A stretch of 16,748 nucleotides of DNA, taken from contig DIVO01000069.1 of the NCBI GenBank assembly GCA_002428285.1, positions 1 through 16,748 of the forward strand. The letters are read 5' to 3'. The notes beneath the pieces were generated by a model. The model made no database searches. It was not told where the DNA came from and saw only the letters and a program-made list of their open reading frames with translations. Source of the stretch: Patescibacteria group bacterium UBA6130 (GTDB lineage Bacteria; Patescibacteriota; Microgenomatia; UBA12405; UBA6130). The translations under genes were made by a program, and so were the position numbers. Of this stretch, positions 6,447 through 13,354 are shown piece by piece (the stretch's first letter is position 1; the number at the start of each line of letters is the position of its first letter).

Positions 6447-6807
6447 TTCTTTTCCTTTCTTAAAAATAACATTTGCCTTTTGCTATCAGCGTTAGGCTCA
6501 AAGGTCCTTCTTTTAGTCATAGGTGGAGTTTAGGTGGTTTGTAAAAATGAGAGGGATAAATAGAGAAGCGGTTTATGCTCGCAAGACTAAAACAACATTG
6601 ACGTTTAAAAAGGAGGTTCTTTGGTATCTTCTGCGTTAAAAAAGAAAATGTCTTAGAGCGTTATATTCCTTACCAGTCCAAGACTATTTTAAATGTTCCT
6701 GGCTTAACATTTCTAATGGAAATGTAAGCCAACAATCTGAATAGCTATTCGTTTTCATACAAGTTTAATATTTTAGCCATTAAATATATTGGAATTAAGC
6801 CTTGCTT
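6447..6807. other. Gene-free stretch with hairpins between the MFS transporter and radC
   Basis: No convincing gene is seen. It holds an imperfect hairpin, GGCTTaACATTTC (6701-6713) with GAAATGTAAGCC (6719-6730), and the perfect palindrome GAATAGCTATTC (6739-6750). Both lie downstream of the minus-strand MFS gene, but neither has a following T-run. On the plus strand a 30-codon ORF (6547-6639) and a strong AAGGAGG (6610-6616) occur without a credible gene. The radC promoter should be here but is not obvious. Confidence 0.4.
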
Positions 6808-8016
6808 TTAATTATTAATTTTTTTAACACTTAGTTTTTCTTTACTGCTCAACACAATAAATAATATAACTGAAAGCAGAGCCGTTATGCTGCCAAAGAA
6901 AAAAGGAATCCTAAAATTAATATAGTTCCACATAAGACCTGCTATTAAAGATGAAAAAAAGCTACAGATTCCTATGCTTGTTTGATAAATACCAAAGGAA
7001 GTTCCTGATTTTTCAATTGGTACAAGAAGTGAAATATAGGCCTTACCAACACCTTCAGTGAGTGCCATATAAATTCCATAAAGGGGGAAAAGAAACCAAA
7101 TAAAAAAGCTACTATTCGTGAACCCTAATAAAAAATACACTAAGCTAAATATTAAAAGACCTACAATTAACACTCTCTTTGCACCAAATTTATCTGCAAT
7201 TTTACCGGCAGGAATAGAAAATAAAGCATAAGTTAAATTAAAAAGAACATAGGCAAAAATCGTTGCTTTAATAGATAGCCCTAAGTTTTGGGCTCTTAAG
7301 ATTAAAAAAGCATCAGAACTGTTTCCAATGGAAAATATTATGCTAATAAATAAAAATATTTTAAAAGACGGATTAACATCTCTCCATTTTAATTTTAAAT
7401 CACTAAAACATAAGGCTTTTTTCTTCTTTTCACGAACAAAAATAATAAGAAGAATTATTCCAATAAGTCCGGGAATAAATGCTATATAAAAGATAAGCCT
7501 TATATTATTATTAAATATTGCAAGAAATAAAATTGCCGCAAGGGGACCAAAAACCGCGCCTAGTGTATCAAGCGCCCTGTGAAATCCAAAAGATTTCCCC
7601 CTTATGTTTTCAGGGCAGCTCTCTGTAATTAACGAATCTCTTGCCGATGTTCTTATACCTTTTCCAAATCTATCAAGAAAACGTGCTAAAAGCACAAAAG
7701 GCCAGATATAAGATAGACCTAAAATAATTTTTGAAAAAGTAGAAAGACTGTAACCCGAAATAATAAAAGGTTTTCTTTTTTGGAATCTATCTGATAACCA
7801 TCCAGAAAAAACTTTTAATAGAGAAGCAGTTGATTCTGCAATACCCTCAATAACTCCAACTATTGCAACAGGGACGCCTAAAAAACTTGTTAAGAAAATT
7901 GGGACAATTGGATAAATCATTTCAGAAGCAAAATCATTAAAAAAACTAACCCAGCCCAATGCAAAAACATTTTTAGAAATTCTAAAGTAATTCTTGAAAT
8001 TAATTAATTTTTTCAA
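6808..8016 (-). CDS. Major facilitator superfamily (MFS) transporter
   Basis: 402 residues, the normal size for an MFS protein, with about 12 hydrophobic segments. The loop motif A is clear at 72-82 (GWLSDRFQKRK), with a second-half equivalent, GKIADKFGAKR. RFLDRFGKGIRTSARDSLI after the fourth segment is typical of a bacterial MFS_1 group of uncertain substrate. A secondary carrier in the inner membrane driven by an ion gradient is expected; the substrate cannot be told. The start is a TTG (8014-8016) with AAAGGA ten bases upstream; an in-frame stop lies a few codons above and there is no ATG. It begins 40 bases after the recombinase gene on the same strand and is probably co-transcribed. It looks like accessory cargo. 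Confidence 0.85.
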   Translation of the reverse strand: MKKLINFKNYFRISKNVFALGWVSFFNDFASEMIYPIVPIFLTSFLGVPVAIVGVIEGIAESTASLLKVFSGWLSDRFQKRKPFIISGYSLSTFSKIILGLSYIWPFVLLARFLDRFGKGIRTSARDSLITESCPENIRGKSFGFHRALDTLGAVFGPLAAILFLAIFNNNIRLIFYIAFIPGLIGIILLIIFVREKKKKALCFSDLKLKWRDVNPSFKIFLFISIIFSIGNSSDAFLILRAQNLGLSIKATIFAYVLFNLTYALFSIPAGKIADKFGAKRVLIVGLLIFSLVYFLLGFTNSSFFIWFLFPLYGIYMALTEGVGKAYISLLVPIEKSGTSFGIYQTSIGICSFFSSLIAGLMWNYINFRIPFFFGSITALLSVILFIVLSSKEKLSVKKINN

Positions 8017-8056
8017 TGGTGATATATCCTTTAACTATTATTAAAAAATCGAAAAG

Positions 8057-8623
8057 CTATAAAAAACTTTTAAAAGACTTCATTCCATTTTCAACATCTA
8101 TATTGGCCAGAGTTATATAAATCGTGGTAGTGCTGATATCTGAATGGCCTAAGATTCTTCTTAATGTTTCAATATCTTTTGTTTGTTTGTAATATTGCGT
8201 GGCATATGTGTGTCTTAATGTGTGGGGTGAGATATTTTTATTGATACCTATTTTCGAAGCATATCTTTTAACCATTTGTTGAAGATATCTAATTGAGAGT
8301 TTTTTACCATTCAGGGCTGAAAAGAAAAAATTACTTTCCGGTCTTTTCTTCCTCCAGTTGTCAAGTAAATCCGTTAAATATTCCGGAACGGCAAGATCGC
8401 GGTCTTTATTGCCTTTGCCGGCTTCTACCCTTAACTTGCCTTTTGTTAAATTAATATTCCCAGGCCTTAAATTTACAACCTCAGAAACTCGAAGTCCACA
8501 ATGAAGCATTAAAGATAACATGGCTTTGTTTCTAAGGCCTGTCGGGTATCTTTTATTGGGTTGTTTTAATAAATTTTGAGCTTCTTCCGGCTCTAAAATG
8601 ATGGGTAGTTTTTTTCTTGTCAT
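8057..8623 (-). CDS. Tyrosine recombinase, catalytic domain only (XerC/D-like)
   Basis: 188 residues. The full catalytic set is present: Arg45 (HCGLRVSEV), Lys70 in EAGKGNKDR, His134 and Arg137 (PHTLRHTYAT), His160 (LGH) and the nucleophile Tyr169 (STTTIYITL). Xer and phage integrases normally have about 300 residues with an N-terminal SAM-like core-binding domain. Here the protein starts directly at the catalytic domain, and the bases upstream of the ATG do not extend the frame with such a domain. It may resolve plasmid dimers or integrate the element, perhaps helped by another DNA-binding protein. No clear attachment or resolution site was identified; the repeats at 8659-8712 are candidates. 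No Shine-Dalgarno precedes the ATG. Confidence 0.92.
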   Translation of the reverse strand: MTRKKLPIILEPEEAQNLLKQPNKRYPTGLRNKAMLSLMLHCGLRVSEVVNLRPGNINLTKGKLRVEAGKGNKDRDLAVPEYLTDLLDNWRKKRPESNFFFSALNGKKLSIRYLQQMVKRYASKIGINKNISPHTLRHTYATQYYKQTKDIETLRRILGHSDISTTTIYITLANIDVENGMKSFKSFL

Positions 8624-8658
8624 ATTTTGCTAATATACTACATATTATACATATTAAG

Positions 8659-8712
8659 CGTAGCATATCACAGGGTTTTTGGAGTGTCAAGTATAAAACG
8701 TACTATATCACA
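8659..8712 (-). repeat. Two copies of TGTGATAT-NN-TACG, 40 bases apart
   Basis: Minus-strand TGTGATATAGTACG (8699-8712) and TGTGATATGCTACG (8659-8672) differ only in two central bases. Both contain an extended -10-like TGATAT. They lie between the recombinase gene and the end of the upstream operon, so they may be tandem promoters under shared control or recombinase/regulator binding sites. Confidence 0.45.
8662..8690 (-). promoter_or_regulatory. Promoter of the recombinase gene
   Basis: On the minus strand TTGACA (8685-8690), 17 bases, then TATGCT (8662-8667), with TG one base before the -10 (extended -10). A second possible -10, TATAAT, lies at 8644-8649, nearer the gene. The leader would be about 30 bases from the first. 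Confidence 0.55.
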
Positions 8713-8718
8713 AAATCC

Positions 8719-8740
8719 TTGTTGACAAATTAGTCAACAA
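8719..8740 (-). terminator. Inverted repeat after the ATPase/membrane-protein operon
   Basis: TTGTTGAC (8719-8726), 6 bases, GTCAACAA (8733-8740): perfect 8-bp arms starting two bases after the stop of the 139-residue gene. On the minus strand it is followed by GGATTTTG, a weak T-run. It may be a terminator or an operator for the recombinase promoter region. Confidence 0.4.
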
Positions 8741-8742
8741 AA

Positions 8743-9162
8743 TTAATTTCTTAGCTTACTATTAACAACTTCTTTATTAAAAATAAAAATTGAGTTATCT
8801 TCATTTTTTCTAAGGGAAACATTTCCTTTAAGATATTTGTTTTCAATAAATTTTAAATAATTATTAACTTGTTTATTTGAATATTTTTCATAAAAATTTC
8901 CTTCAATAAAAATATAATTATCATCTTTTTCTACACTGGTAATATGGAAGTAGACATTTGTTTTAAAACTAGCAAATATCAAAGTATCGGAGGCATGAGC
9001 TATATCTCTATTGTAGTAATGTAAATACCATGAGTCAGGGATAAGAGAAAAAGGGAAATATTTTGTAAGCTTGGTTAATTGCTTTCCGAGCCAATTTATA
9101 AATAAACCAAGAGCAAACACTGTTGTAGTGATAAAAGTAAGTTCTTCTTTTTTCTTACTCAT
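8743..9162 (-). CDS. Small membrane-anchored protein of unknown function
   Basis: 139 residues, not recognised. A single hydrophobic segment near the N-terminus (about 9-26, TFITTTVFALGLFINWLG) is followed by a polar domain with alternating strands (HITSVEKDDNYIFIEGNFYEKYSN, then an Asn/Lys/Ile-rich end). Its ATG overlaps the stop of the preceding VirD4-like ATPase gene by four bases (ATGA), so the two are translationally coupled. It may be a membrane partner of that ATPase. The second ATPase operon likewise has a membrane protein right after its ATPase, which supports an ATPase-plus-anchor pair, though the two anchors show no evident similarity. Confidence 0.7.
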   Translation of the reverse strand: MSKKKEELTFITTTVFALGLFINWLGKQLTKLTKYFPFSLIPDSWYLHYYNRDIAHASDTLIFASFKTNVYFHITSVEKDDNYIFIEGNFYEKYSNKQVNNYLKFIENKYLKGNVSLRKNEDNSIFIFNKEVVNSKLRN

Positions 9163-10598
9163 ATTTTTTCAAATTCTTTAACGATATTTACCGGTTCGGT
9201 TTTTAAAGCGTATCTTTCTCTTGTTTCTTTCATAACTTCTTTATATGATCGGCCAAAACTTCGGCTGCTTTTGGTTTTAATGCTATTTAATGTTCTTTTG
9301 TTAAAACCCTGGTCCTTAACTTCAATAGTCTTTATTAAAGTAGCTTTTCTTTGTTTAGAAACAACGTAGGCAAATCTCGAGGCCAGCTTTCTCTTATCAA
9401 GTTCCTGAATATATTTTTCAATATCTTCATATAGGGGTAAATAAACCGGATTTTGGCTATCAGTTTTTGCTTCCTGTTTGATTTTTTCGCCATGGGGTAA
9501 AAAGATTCTTTTTGCTTGTAGTTCGGCATCTGAGCGATCAAGACCAAAGCAAACTAAAGTACCAACATTCCCTAAAGCACCTCTCATGCGCTCGTCGAGC
9601 TGACTTAATTGCTGATGAGCTAAAACAAGATATAAATGTCTTTTCCTGGCTTCTGCTAAAGTTCTGCTGAAAGTCTTAGAACCGCCCTCAGAGCCAACAA
9701 AAAGCTGAAACTCATCTAGGTATTCAAAGAAGTCTTTTTGAGTTCTTCTGGCCATTGCTGCTTGCTGAATTAAGGTTGTAATAAAACCTCCAAAGAGTTT
9801 GGCGGAAAGCTCACTTAAATAAGACAAATCAACAATTAAAATCTTCCCTTCGTCCATTATTTCCCGGAAATTAATAGTTGATTTTAACTGGCCAAAAATA
9901 TTTCTTATCCTGACACTTCCGGTTAGTCTGGATATTTTATTAAGGGTTGATTCAACTCTCATGGCTTGTTCATTTTTAGGCCATTTTTCAAAGCGATTAG
10001 CGAAGAATTGTAAAACCGCCGGATCTTCTGTTTTTTTCAAAAGAATATCCCTGTAATCTTTGTCGGTGATAAGTCTAGGGAGTTCAATAATGCTAAGGTT
10101 GTTTTCCATTAAAACCATCATGGAATTAAACATTACATCTTCAAAGACAGGTGCATTTTCCAGGTCCCAGCAGCGCTTAAAAACTTCAATAATATCGTTG
10201 GCGTGTTCCGCAGGATCCTCGCCTTTTTGAAGCTCTAAAAGGTTAATCCCAGGGCTATAATCAAGCCTTGAGGGATTTATATAAACCAGTCTATTTATAT
10301 TTTCTGGATTTTTAAAAAAACCGGAATTGCCTAAATAAGATAAAACATCATCAGCTAAATTGCCATGAGGGTCAATTAAAGCAATTCCTCTACCGCTGGC
10401 TATATCCTGAAAAAGCATATGTTCTAAAAGCTTACTTTTGCCTTTGCCGGTTGTGCCGATAATATGCATGTGGTCGTAGCGGTCAGAAGTGAAGATTTTA
10501 TAAGGTAAATTTAACCAGTAGGGGCTGACATTGCCTAAGACAATATAGTCTTTTTTATTTATAGAAAAAAATGTATTTAAGAAGTTTTTGAATGGCAT
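9159..10598 (-). CDS. VirD4/TraD-like DNA-transfer ATPase (first copy)
   Basis: 479 residues. Walker A GTTGKGKS is at 48-55, IDPHG at 75-79 (a hallmark of the TraD/VirD4/HerA-like group), and EYLDEFQLF around 292-300 as Walker B (Asp295-Glu296). LAHQQLSQLDERM follows at 326-338, as in coupling proteins. There is no N-terminal transmembrane pair, unlike classical VirD4; the 139-residue coupled gene may supply an anchor. Such hexameric ATPases bring DNA to a type IV secretion channel or pump it across a membrane. No VirB-type channel gene is in the window. The ATG has no Shine-Dalgarno; TATAAT (10635-10640, minus) is a possible promoter with a leader of about 30 bases. It is distantly related to the second ATPase at 14337-15785. 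Confidence 0.85.
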   Translation of the reverse strand: MPFKNFLNTFFSINKKDYIVLGNVSPYWLNLPYKIFTSDRYDHMHIIGTTGKGKSKLLEHMLFQDIASGRGIALIDPHGNLADDVLSYLGNSGFFKNPENINRLVYINPSRLDYSPGINLLELQKGEDPAEHANDIIEVFKRCWDLENAPVFEDVMFNSMMVLMENNLSIIELPRLITDKDYRDILLKKTEDPAVLQFFANRFEKWPKNEQAMRVESTLNKISRLTGSVRIRNIFGQLKSTINFREIMDEGKILIVDLSYLSELSAKLFGGFITTLIQQAAMARRTQKDFFEYLDEFQLFVGSEGGSKTFSRTLAEARKRHLYLVLAHQQLSQLDERMRGALGNVGTLVCFGLDRSDAELQAKRIFLPHGEKIKQEAKTDSQNPVYLPLYEDIEKYIQELDKRKLASRFAYVVSKQRKATLIKTIEVKDQGFNKRTLNSIKTKSSRSFGRSYKEVMKETRERYALKTEPVNIVKEFEKI

Positions 10599-10634
10599 AA
10601 AAAAGAAAGCATAAAAATAAAATAAGTACCCCTC

Positions 10635-10640
10635 ATTATA
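10635..10640 (-). promoter_or_regulatory. Candidate -10 box for the first ATPase operon
   Basis: TATAAT on the minus strand, about 37 bases before the ATG. The -35 region is weak. It lies back to back with the plus-strand TATAAT at 10689-10694, making a divergent promoter region in a very AT-rich spacer. Confidence 0.4.
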
Positions 10641-10688
10641 TAATATTCTAACTTTTTTTATGAGTCTTATGTTTTATTTTAAAATCAA

Positions 10689-10694
10689 TATAAT
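10689..10694 (+). promoter_or_regulatory. Candidate -10 box for the 69-residue protein gene
   Basis: Plus-strand TATAAT, about 38 bases before the ATG, with a weak -35. A strong ribosome site, AGGGAGGT, follows just before the start codon. Confidence 0.4.
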
Positions 10695-10731
10695 GGATTT
10701 AGAACATTAAAAATTAGGCAGGGAGGTAGAA

Positions 10732-10941
10732 ATGAGCAGCGGGGTTGGTAATCCTCATGATCCTCAAGATACCGGTCGTTGGGGTGAAAACCATAGTCCT
10801 AGAGATAACGGCGAGCATCATTCAATTTATAGAGGGGATAGCCACATAAGTTGGGACACAAACAGAAACGGCGATTACAAACATGGTTCTGGACACACAA
10901 CTGAAAATCGGAGCGGGAATATTACACCATGGGATAAGTAA
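10732..10941 (+). CDS. Gly/His/Asn/Asp-rich small hydrophilic protein
   Basis: 69 residues, not recognised. A near-perfect Shine-Dalgarno (AGGGAGGT) sits at good spacing before the ATG, so the frame is probably translated. Composition is extreme: about 10 Gly, 7 His, 7 Asn, 7 Asp and 3 Trp, but no Leu, Phe, Ala or Cys. It has no hydrophobic core, signal or membrane segment and should be disordered in isolation. Loose repeats of polar blocks ending in His or Trp-Asp (ENHSPRDNGEHH, SHISWD, TPWD) are visible. Metal binding through histidines or a hydrophilin-like protective role is speculation. It is divergent from the first ATPase operon and is followed 36 bases later by the 134-residue gene, probably in one transcript. 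Confidence 0.65.
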   Translation: MSSGVGNPHDPQDTGRWGENHSPRDNGEHHSIYRGDSHISWDTNRNGDYKHGSGHTTENRSGNITPWDK

Positions 10942-10977
10942 TTCTATGATTTGATGATGGGGTTATAATAGGAGATA

Positions 10978-11382
10978 ATGAAACACTCAAAAAAAAGGAC
11001 ATCTCAAGAAATAATGTATTTTTATCTAAGAGATGTCCTTAATTATTCAAATAGCCTTACCGAAAAACAAATAAAAGAACTCTTTTTAAGGATTTTAAAA
11101 GATTATTTTAGCAATAACATTGATATTTCAATGTTTTCCTCACTGTCAGGACACTTATTTTTTGAAATAACTAAACCAGAAATAATCAATAGTTTTAATG
11201 ATGAATTATTTGCAAGAGCCATCCATTACGCTTCTGATATTGGTTTTTATGCTAACAATATGAAGCTTGGAGAAAATAAGAAAACCTATGAATTTTTTAT
11301 AAAGGAGATTGAAAATTACTATAAAAAAAATAAAAAGCTACTCAAAAATATTGATAATTATGCAAGAGAAAATTGCGCATAA
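10978..11382 (+). CDS. Hypothetical soluble protein
   Basis: 134 residues, not recognised. AGGAGA seven bases before the ATG supports the start. The protein is rich in Lys, Asn, Phe, Tyr and Ile, predicted mostly helical, with no membrane segment or known motif. Segments such as TEKQIKELFLRILKDYF and EFFIKEIENYYKKNKKLLKN look like amphipathic helices. The first 60 bases of the gene contain an 11-bp perfect inverted repeat (10995-11005 and 11030-11040). The stop is one base away from the stop of the convergent 84-residue gene, with no terminator between, so the two transcripts would overlap at their ends. Confidence 0.6.
   Translation: MKHSKKRTSQEIMYFYLRDVLNYSNSLTEKQIKELFLRILKDYFSNNIDISMFSSLSGHLFFEITKPEIINSFNDELFARAIHYASDIGFYANNMKLGENKKTYEFFIKEIENYYKKNKKLLKNIDNYARENCA
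10995..11040 (+). repeat. 11-bp inverted repeat at the start of the 134-residue gene
   Basis: AAGGACATCTC (10995-11005) and GAGATGTCCTT (11030-11040) are perfectly complementary around a 24-base loop. It begins 17 bases into the coding region, where an mRNA hairpin could hinder early translation. No T-run follows. Confidence 0.5.
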
Positions 11383-11383
11383 T

Positions 11384-11638
11384 TTACAAAAAATAAGTAA
11401 TAAAAACATACAACAAGGCAAGGCCGCTAAATACCTGCATTAAAGTTTTTTCCCATTTTCTTTGATTTCTTATATAACTTATTCCGAAAATTCCGGAAAC
11501 CCAGAAAGGGATATTAAAAGATTGTTGTAATAGCAATCCCCTAATATCTGACATATTTGTAAGCTTGCTATAGATTAGATTTTCTAAGCTGACAGGTATT
11601 TTAAAAAAATCTAAAAAAGTTGAAAATATCTCGTTCAT
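11384..11638 (-). CDS. Small membrane protein of unknown function
   Basis: 84 residues, not recognised. Two hydrophobic stretches are seen: PFWVSGIFGISYI (about 44-56) and LMQVFSGLALLYVFITYFL (about 66-84), joined by a basic loop RNQRKWEK, so a hairpin in the membrane is likely with the loop inside. AAAGG lies six bases before the ATG. It converges with the 134-residue gene. Small two-helix membrane proteins on mobile elements include holins, toxins and entry-exclusion proteins; nothing here decides between these. Confidence 0.55.
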   Translation of the reverse strand: MNEIFSTFLDFFKIPVSLENLIYSKLTNMSDIRGLLLQQSFNIPFWVSGIFGISYIRNQRKWEKTLMQVFSGLALLYVFITYFL

Positions 11639-11682
11639 ATTTAACCTTTCCCTTAATAAAGTTAAAGATCATAAAAACCAAA

Positions 11683-11736
11683 ACCCCGAAATATCGTTCA
11701 CCATAGCAAGCCTTAGGTTAATAAACATTTCGGGGT
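11683..11736 (-). terminator. Large hairpin with T-run on the minus strand
   Basis: ACCCCGAAAT (11683-11692) and ATTTCGGGGT (11727-11736) form a perfect 10-bp stem around a 34-base loop. On the minus strand the stem runs into TTTTGGTTTTT, as in an intrinsic terminator, yet no minus-strand gene lies directly upstream. It could end an unseen short minus-strand transcript, or act in the leader of the 84-residue gene, 45 bases further on. Confidence 0.45.
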
Positions 11737-11930
11737 GGTGTCCTGGACTTTTCTCAGGGATTCTCAGAAGAAATCAGCTTACTTTTTAGGTTCTTTCGTT
11801 TGTAAATTTCCGCTGTGTTGAGAGGTTGCCTGAATTTCCTGTTCCTGGACTAAAATTATTTTATCAAATGGCTAAGAAGACTGACAAGATAAACTTTTTA
11901 TATCAAAAGAATAACTAATATTCTTTGTTG

Positions 11931-11936
11931 TATAAT
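11931..11936 (+). promoter_or_regulatory. -10 box only 12 bases before a start codon
   Basis: TATAAT at 11931-11936 predicts a start near 11943, leaving about 6 bases before the ATG at 11949. There is no Shine-Dalgarno, so the mRNA would be almost leaderless. The -35 is weak. Confidence 0.45.
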
Positions 11937-11948
11937 TAAAAAATACAG

Positions 11949-12389
11949 ATGACAAAATCAAAAATATACAAAATCCTGATTTATTTTATTTTGTTAGTGG
12001 TTGGATTTACAGGAGGATTCTTTTTGGGAAAAGAGATAGAAACCTCTCCTGTTTTAAAAGTTGATATTAAGGATAAGCAAAAACTACCTGAGTGTTTTGC
12101 GGGCCGTTGCCCAGAATCTTTCAGCATGGATGTAGATTCTGATGATGAAGATGAAACCGCTGTTATAATACCTACTGCCATGACACAAGGCGCAGGTAAA
12201 GTGTGGATAATTGATAACGGAGAATTAGTCTTTGAAAGTGAAGAAGCGATGAGAATTACTATTGAGCAGACAGACGAACAAATGGCTAATGGGGGTTTTA
12301 GAATATGGGGTGCAACTAAAGTAAATTCTAACGATAAAGATTATACAGATTATTTATATAAAGACGGCCAATTTATCCCCGAAGAATAA
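11949..12389 (+). CDS. Exported or membrane-anchored protein of unknown function
   Basis: 146 residues, not recognised. Residues 1-7 are basic and 8-27 form one hydrophobic segment (KILIYFILLVVGFTGGFFLG), a signal anchor or uncleaved signal; no lipobox is seen. The outer part has two close cysteines (Cys49 and Cys54, in CFAGRC), an acidic run (DSDDEDE near 63-69), and a folded-looking C-terminal part with VWIIDNGELVFESEE and FRIWGATKVN. The promoter TATAAT ends 12 bases before the ATG, and no ribosome site is present, so leaderless translation is likely. The next ATG is past the signal segment and a poor choice. It converges with the mobilization operon. Confidence 0.65.
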   Translation: MTKSKIYKILIYFILLVVGFTGGFFLGKEIETSPVLKVDIKDKQKLPECFAGRCPESFSMDVDSDDEDETAVIIPTAMTQGAGKVWIIDNGELVFESEEAMRITIEQTDEQMANGGFRIWGATKVNSNDKDYTDYLYKDGQFIPEE

Positions 12390-12415
12390 AATTATTAACT
12401 CAGAGCTTTTTTATA

Positions 12416-12463
12416 CAAAAATGAAGCCCCAGAAAGCCCCTAGAAGCGCCGAAAAGGCTTCAT
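12416..12463 (-). terminator. Terminator of the mobilization operon
   Basis: On the minus strand ATGAAGCC (12463-12456) and GGCTTCAT (12428-12421) form an 8-bp stem around a 27-base loop, running into TTTTTG. It lies 23 bases past the stop of the Replic_Relax gene and between two converging genes. Confidence 0.6.
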
Positions 12464-12485
12464 CTATACATTTCTATATCCCAAA

Positions 12486-13352
12486 TTAAAGAAGCCCTGT
12501 AAAGCCTTCTTTTTCTGTTGATTGCCAAATATCACCAAAGATTGGATTATTTTTCTGGACCTTGCTAAAAGTGGTAAAAAGAAAAAAATAAGCATTCTCA
12601 ACAGTTCTAGTTGTATTGATTAAATTCGTCATTCTTTCCGTAGTGGTTGTTACTGTTAAAACCCTTAATGCTTTTGATTTAAATTTCTCGTAATAATCAC
12701 CGGACTTAACATACTCAACATAACCTTTGATTTTATCGCGCCACCTGCGGTTTGATTCTGTAGCTCTGTCAACCTCAAGAAAATAGCAAGCCTTTTTATC
12801 CTCCCCGATTAAAGCGAAAAAAGAATCAGGAGTTATTGGCAAAGTTTTGTTGGCATTTTCCGGATCAGGAACTTTTTCTTTCATAGCTTTTATTTCCCAT
12901 TCAGGAATCCAGCTAATATCGTAATTCTTGTTTAAAGCGGCATTAATAAAGGCAATTCTGACATCATTAATGGCTAAGATATGCTCAAGGAAATAAAACT
13001 CAATTTTGTTGTTTTTTTCGTTCCATTTAATATCGGTAATTTCCTTGCCGTCATTAGTAAAAGAGATTAGTTCCTTGCCTTTTTTAGACAAACAATAGGC
13101 TCTTTTCGACGAACCATATCCGCTTGAAACTGGTTTCTGGATGGCTGATAAATAGCCATTATGAAATAAAAGCGAAAGCCGCCTTTGGCAAGCTGTCATT
13201 GAACCATCTTTAAATTCCAAAAGCTTAATCTGGTCCCTGGTTAAAAACCGCATCTGATAAACCCACTGGATAATTCTTTTATCCCTGTCTGTAAGCCTCA
13301 TAGCTGGTGCAGTTTTGGCTTTTTTATATCTGGGTAGTCTTTGCTTAACCAT
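12486..13352 (-). CDS. Replic_Relax (replication-relaxation) family protein
   Basis: 288 residues. The N-terminal part (about 18-95) is a winged helix: MRLTDRDKRIIQWVYQMRFLTRDQIKLL, then CQRRLSLLFHNGYL and AYCLSKKGKEL, the pattern of the Replic_Relax family found on plasmids and integrative elements. The C-terminal part contains PDSFFAL (Asp176), YFLEVDRATE (Glu193, Asp195) and Lys207, spaced like a PD-(D/E)XK-type nuclease core; LEH (His124) is also typical of the family. The family is linked to plasmid replication and DNA relaxation, but its reaction is not well defined. It is the last gene of an operon with a VirD4-like ATPase, so a role as the DNA-processing or relaxosome component of mobilization is plausible. 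No canonical HUH relaxase is in the window. It starts two bases after the 38-residue ORF stop. Confidence 0.8.
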   Translation of the reverse strand: MVKQRLPRYKKAKTAPAMRLTDRDKRIIQWVYQMRFLTRDQIKLLEFKDGSMTACQRRLSLLFHNGYLSAIQKPVSSGYGSSKRAYCLSKKGKELISFTNDGKEITDIKWNEKNNKIEFYFLEHILAINDVRIAFINAALNKNYDISWIPEWEIKAMKEKVPDPENANKTLPITPDSFFALIGEDKKACYFLEVDRATESNRRWRDKIKGYVEYVKSGDYYEKFKSKALRVLTVTTTTERMTNLINTTRTVENAYFFLFTTFSKVQKNNPIFGDIWQSTEKEGFTGLL

Positions 13353-13354
13353 AG

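Larger units (their letters stand above)
11639..11948. other. Intergenic stretch with a long hairpin and short repeats
   Basis: No convincing gene is seen. It holds the inverted repeat at 11683-11736, two copies of TCCTGGACT (11741-11749 and 11843-11851) 102 bases apart, and the promoter of the exported-protein gene at its right end. A minus-strand open stretch at 11779-11871 lacks a start codon. It may be a gene remnant or an unrecognised RNA. Confidence 0.35.

Noticed and set aside
6547..6639. 30-codon plus-strand ORF with AGGTGG upstream, and an AAGGAGG inside it
   Set aside because: Short, with a weak ribosome site at long spacing, no promoter and no neighbour to relate it to. Kept only as a note in the intergenic entry.
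11779..11871. Minus-strand open stretch with plausible amino-acid use (ends TKEPKK)
   Set aside because: It has no ATG, GTG or TTG start in frame before the stop upstream. It may be a gene remnant but cannot be supported.
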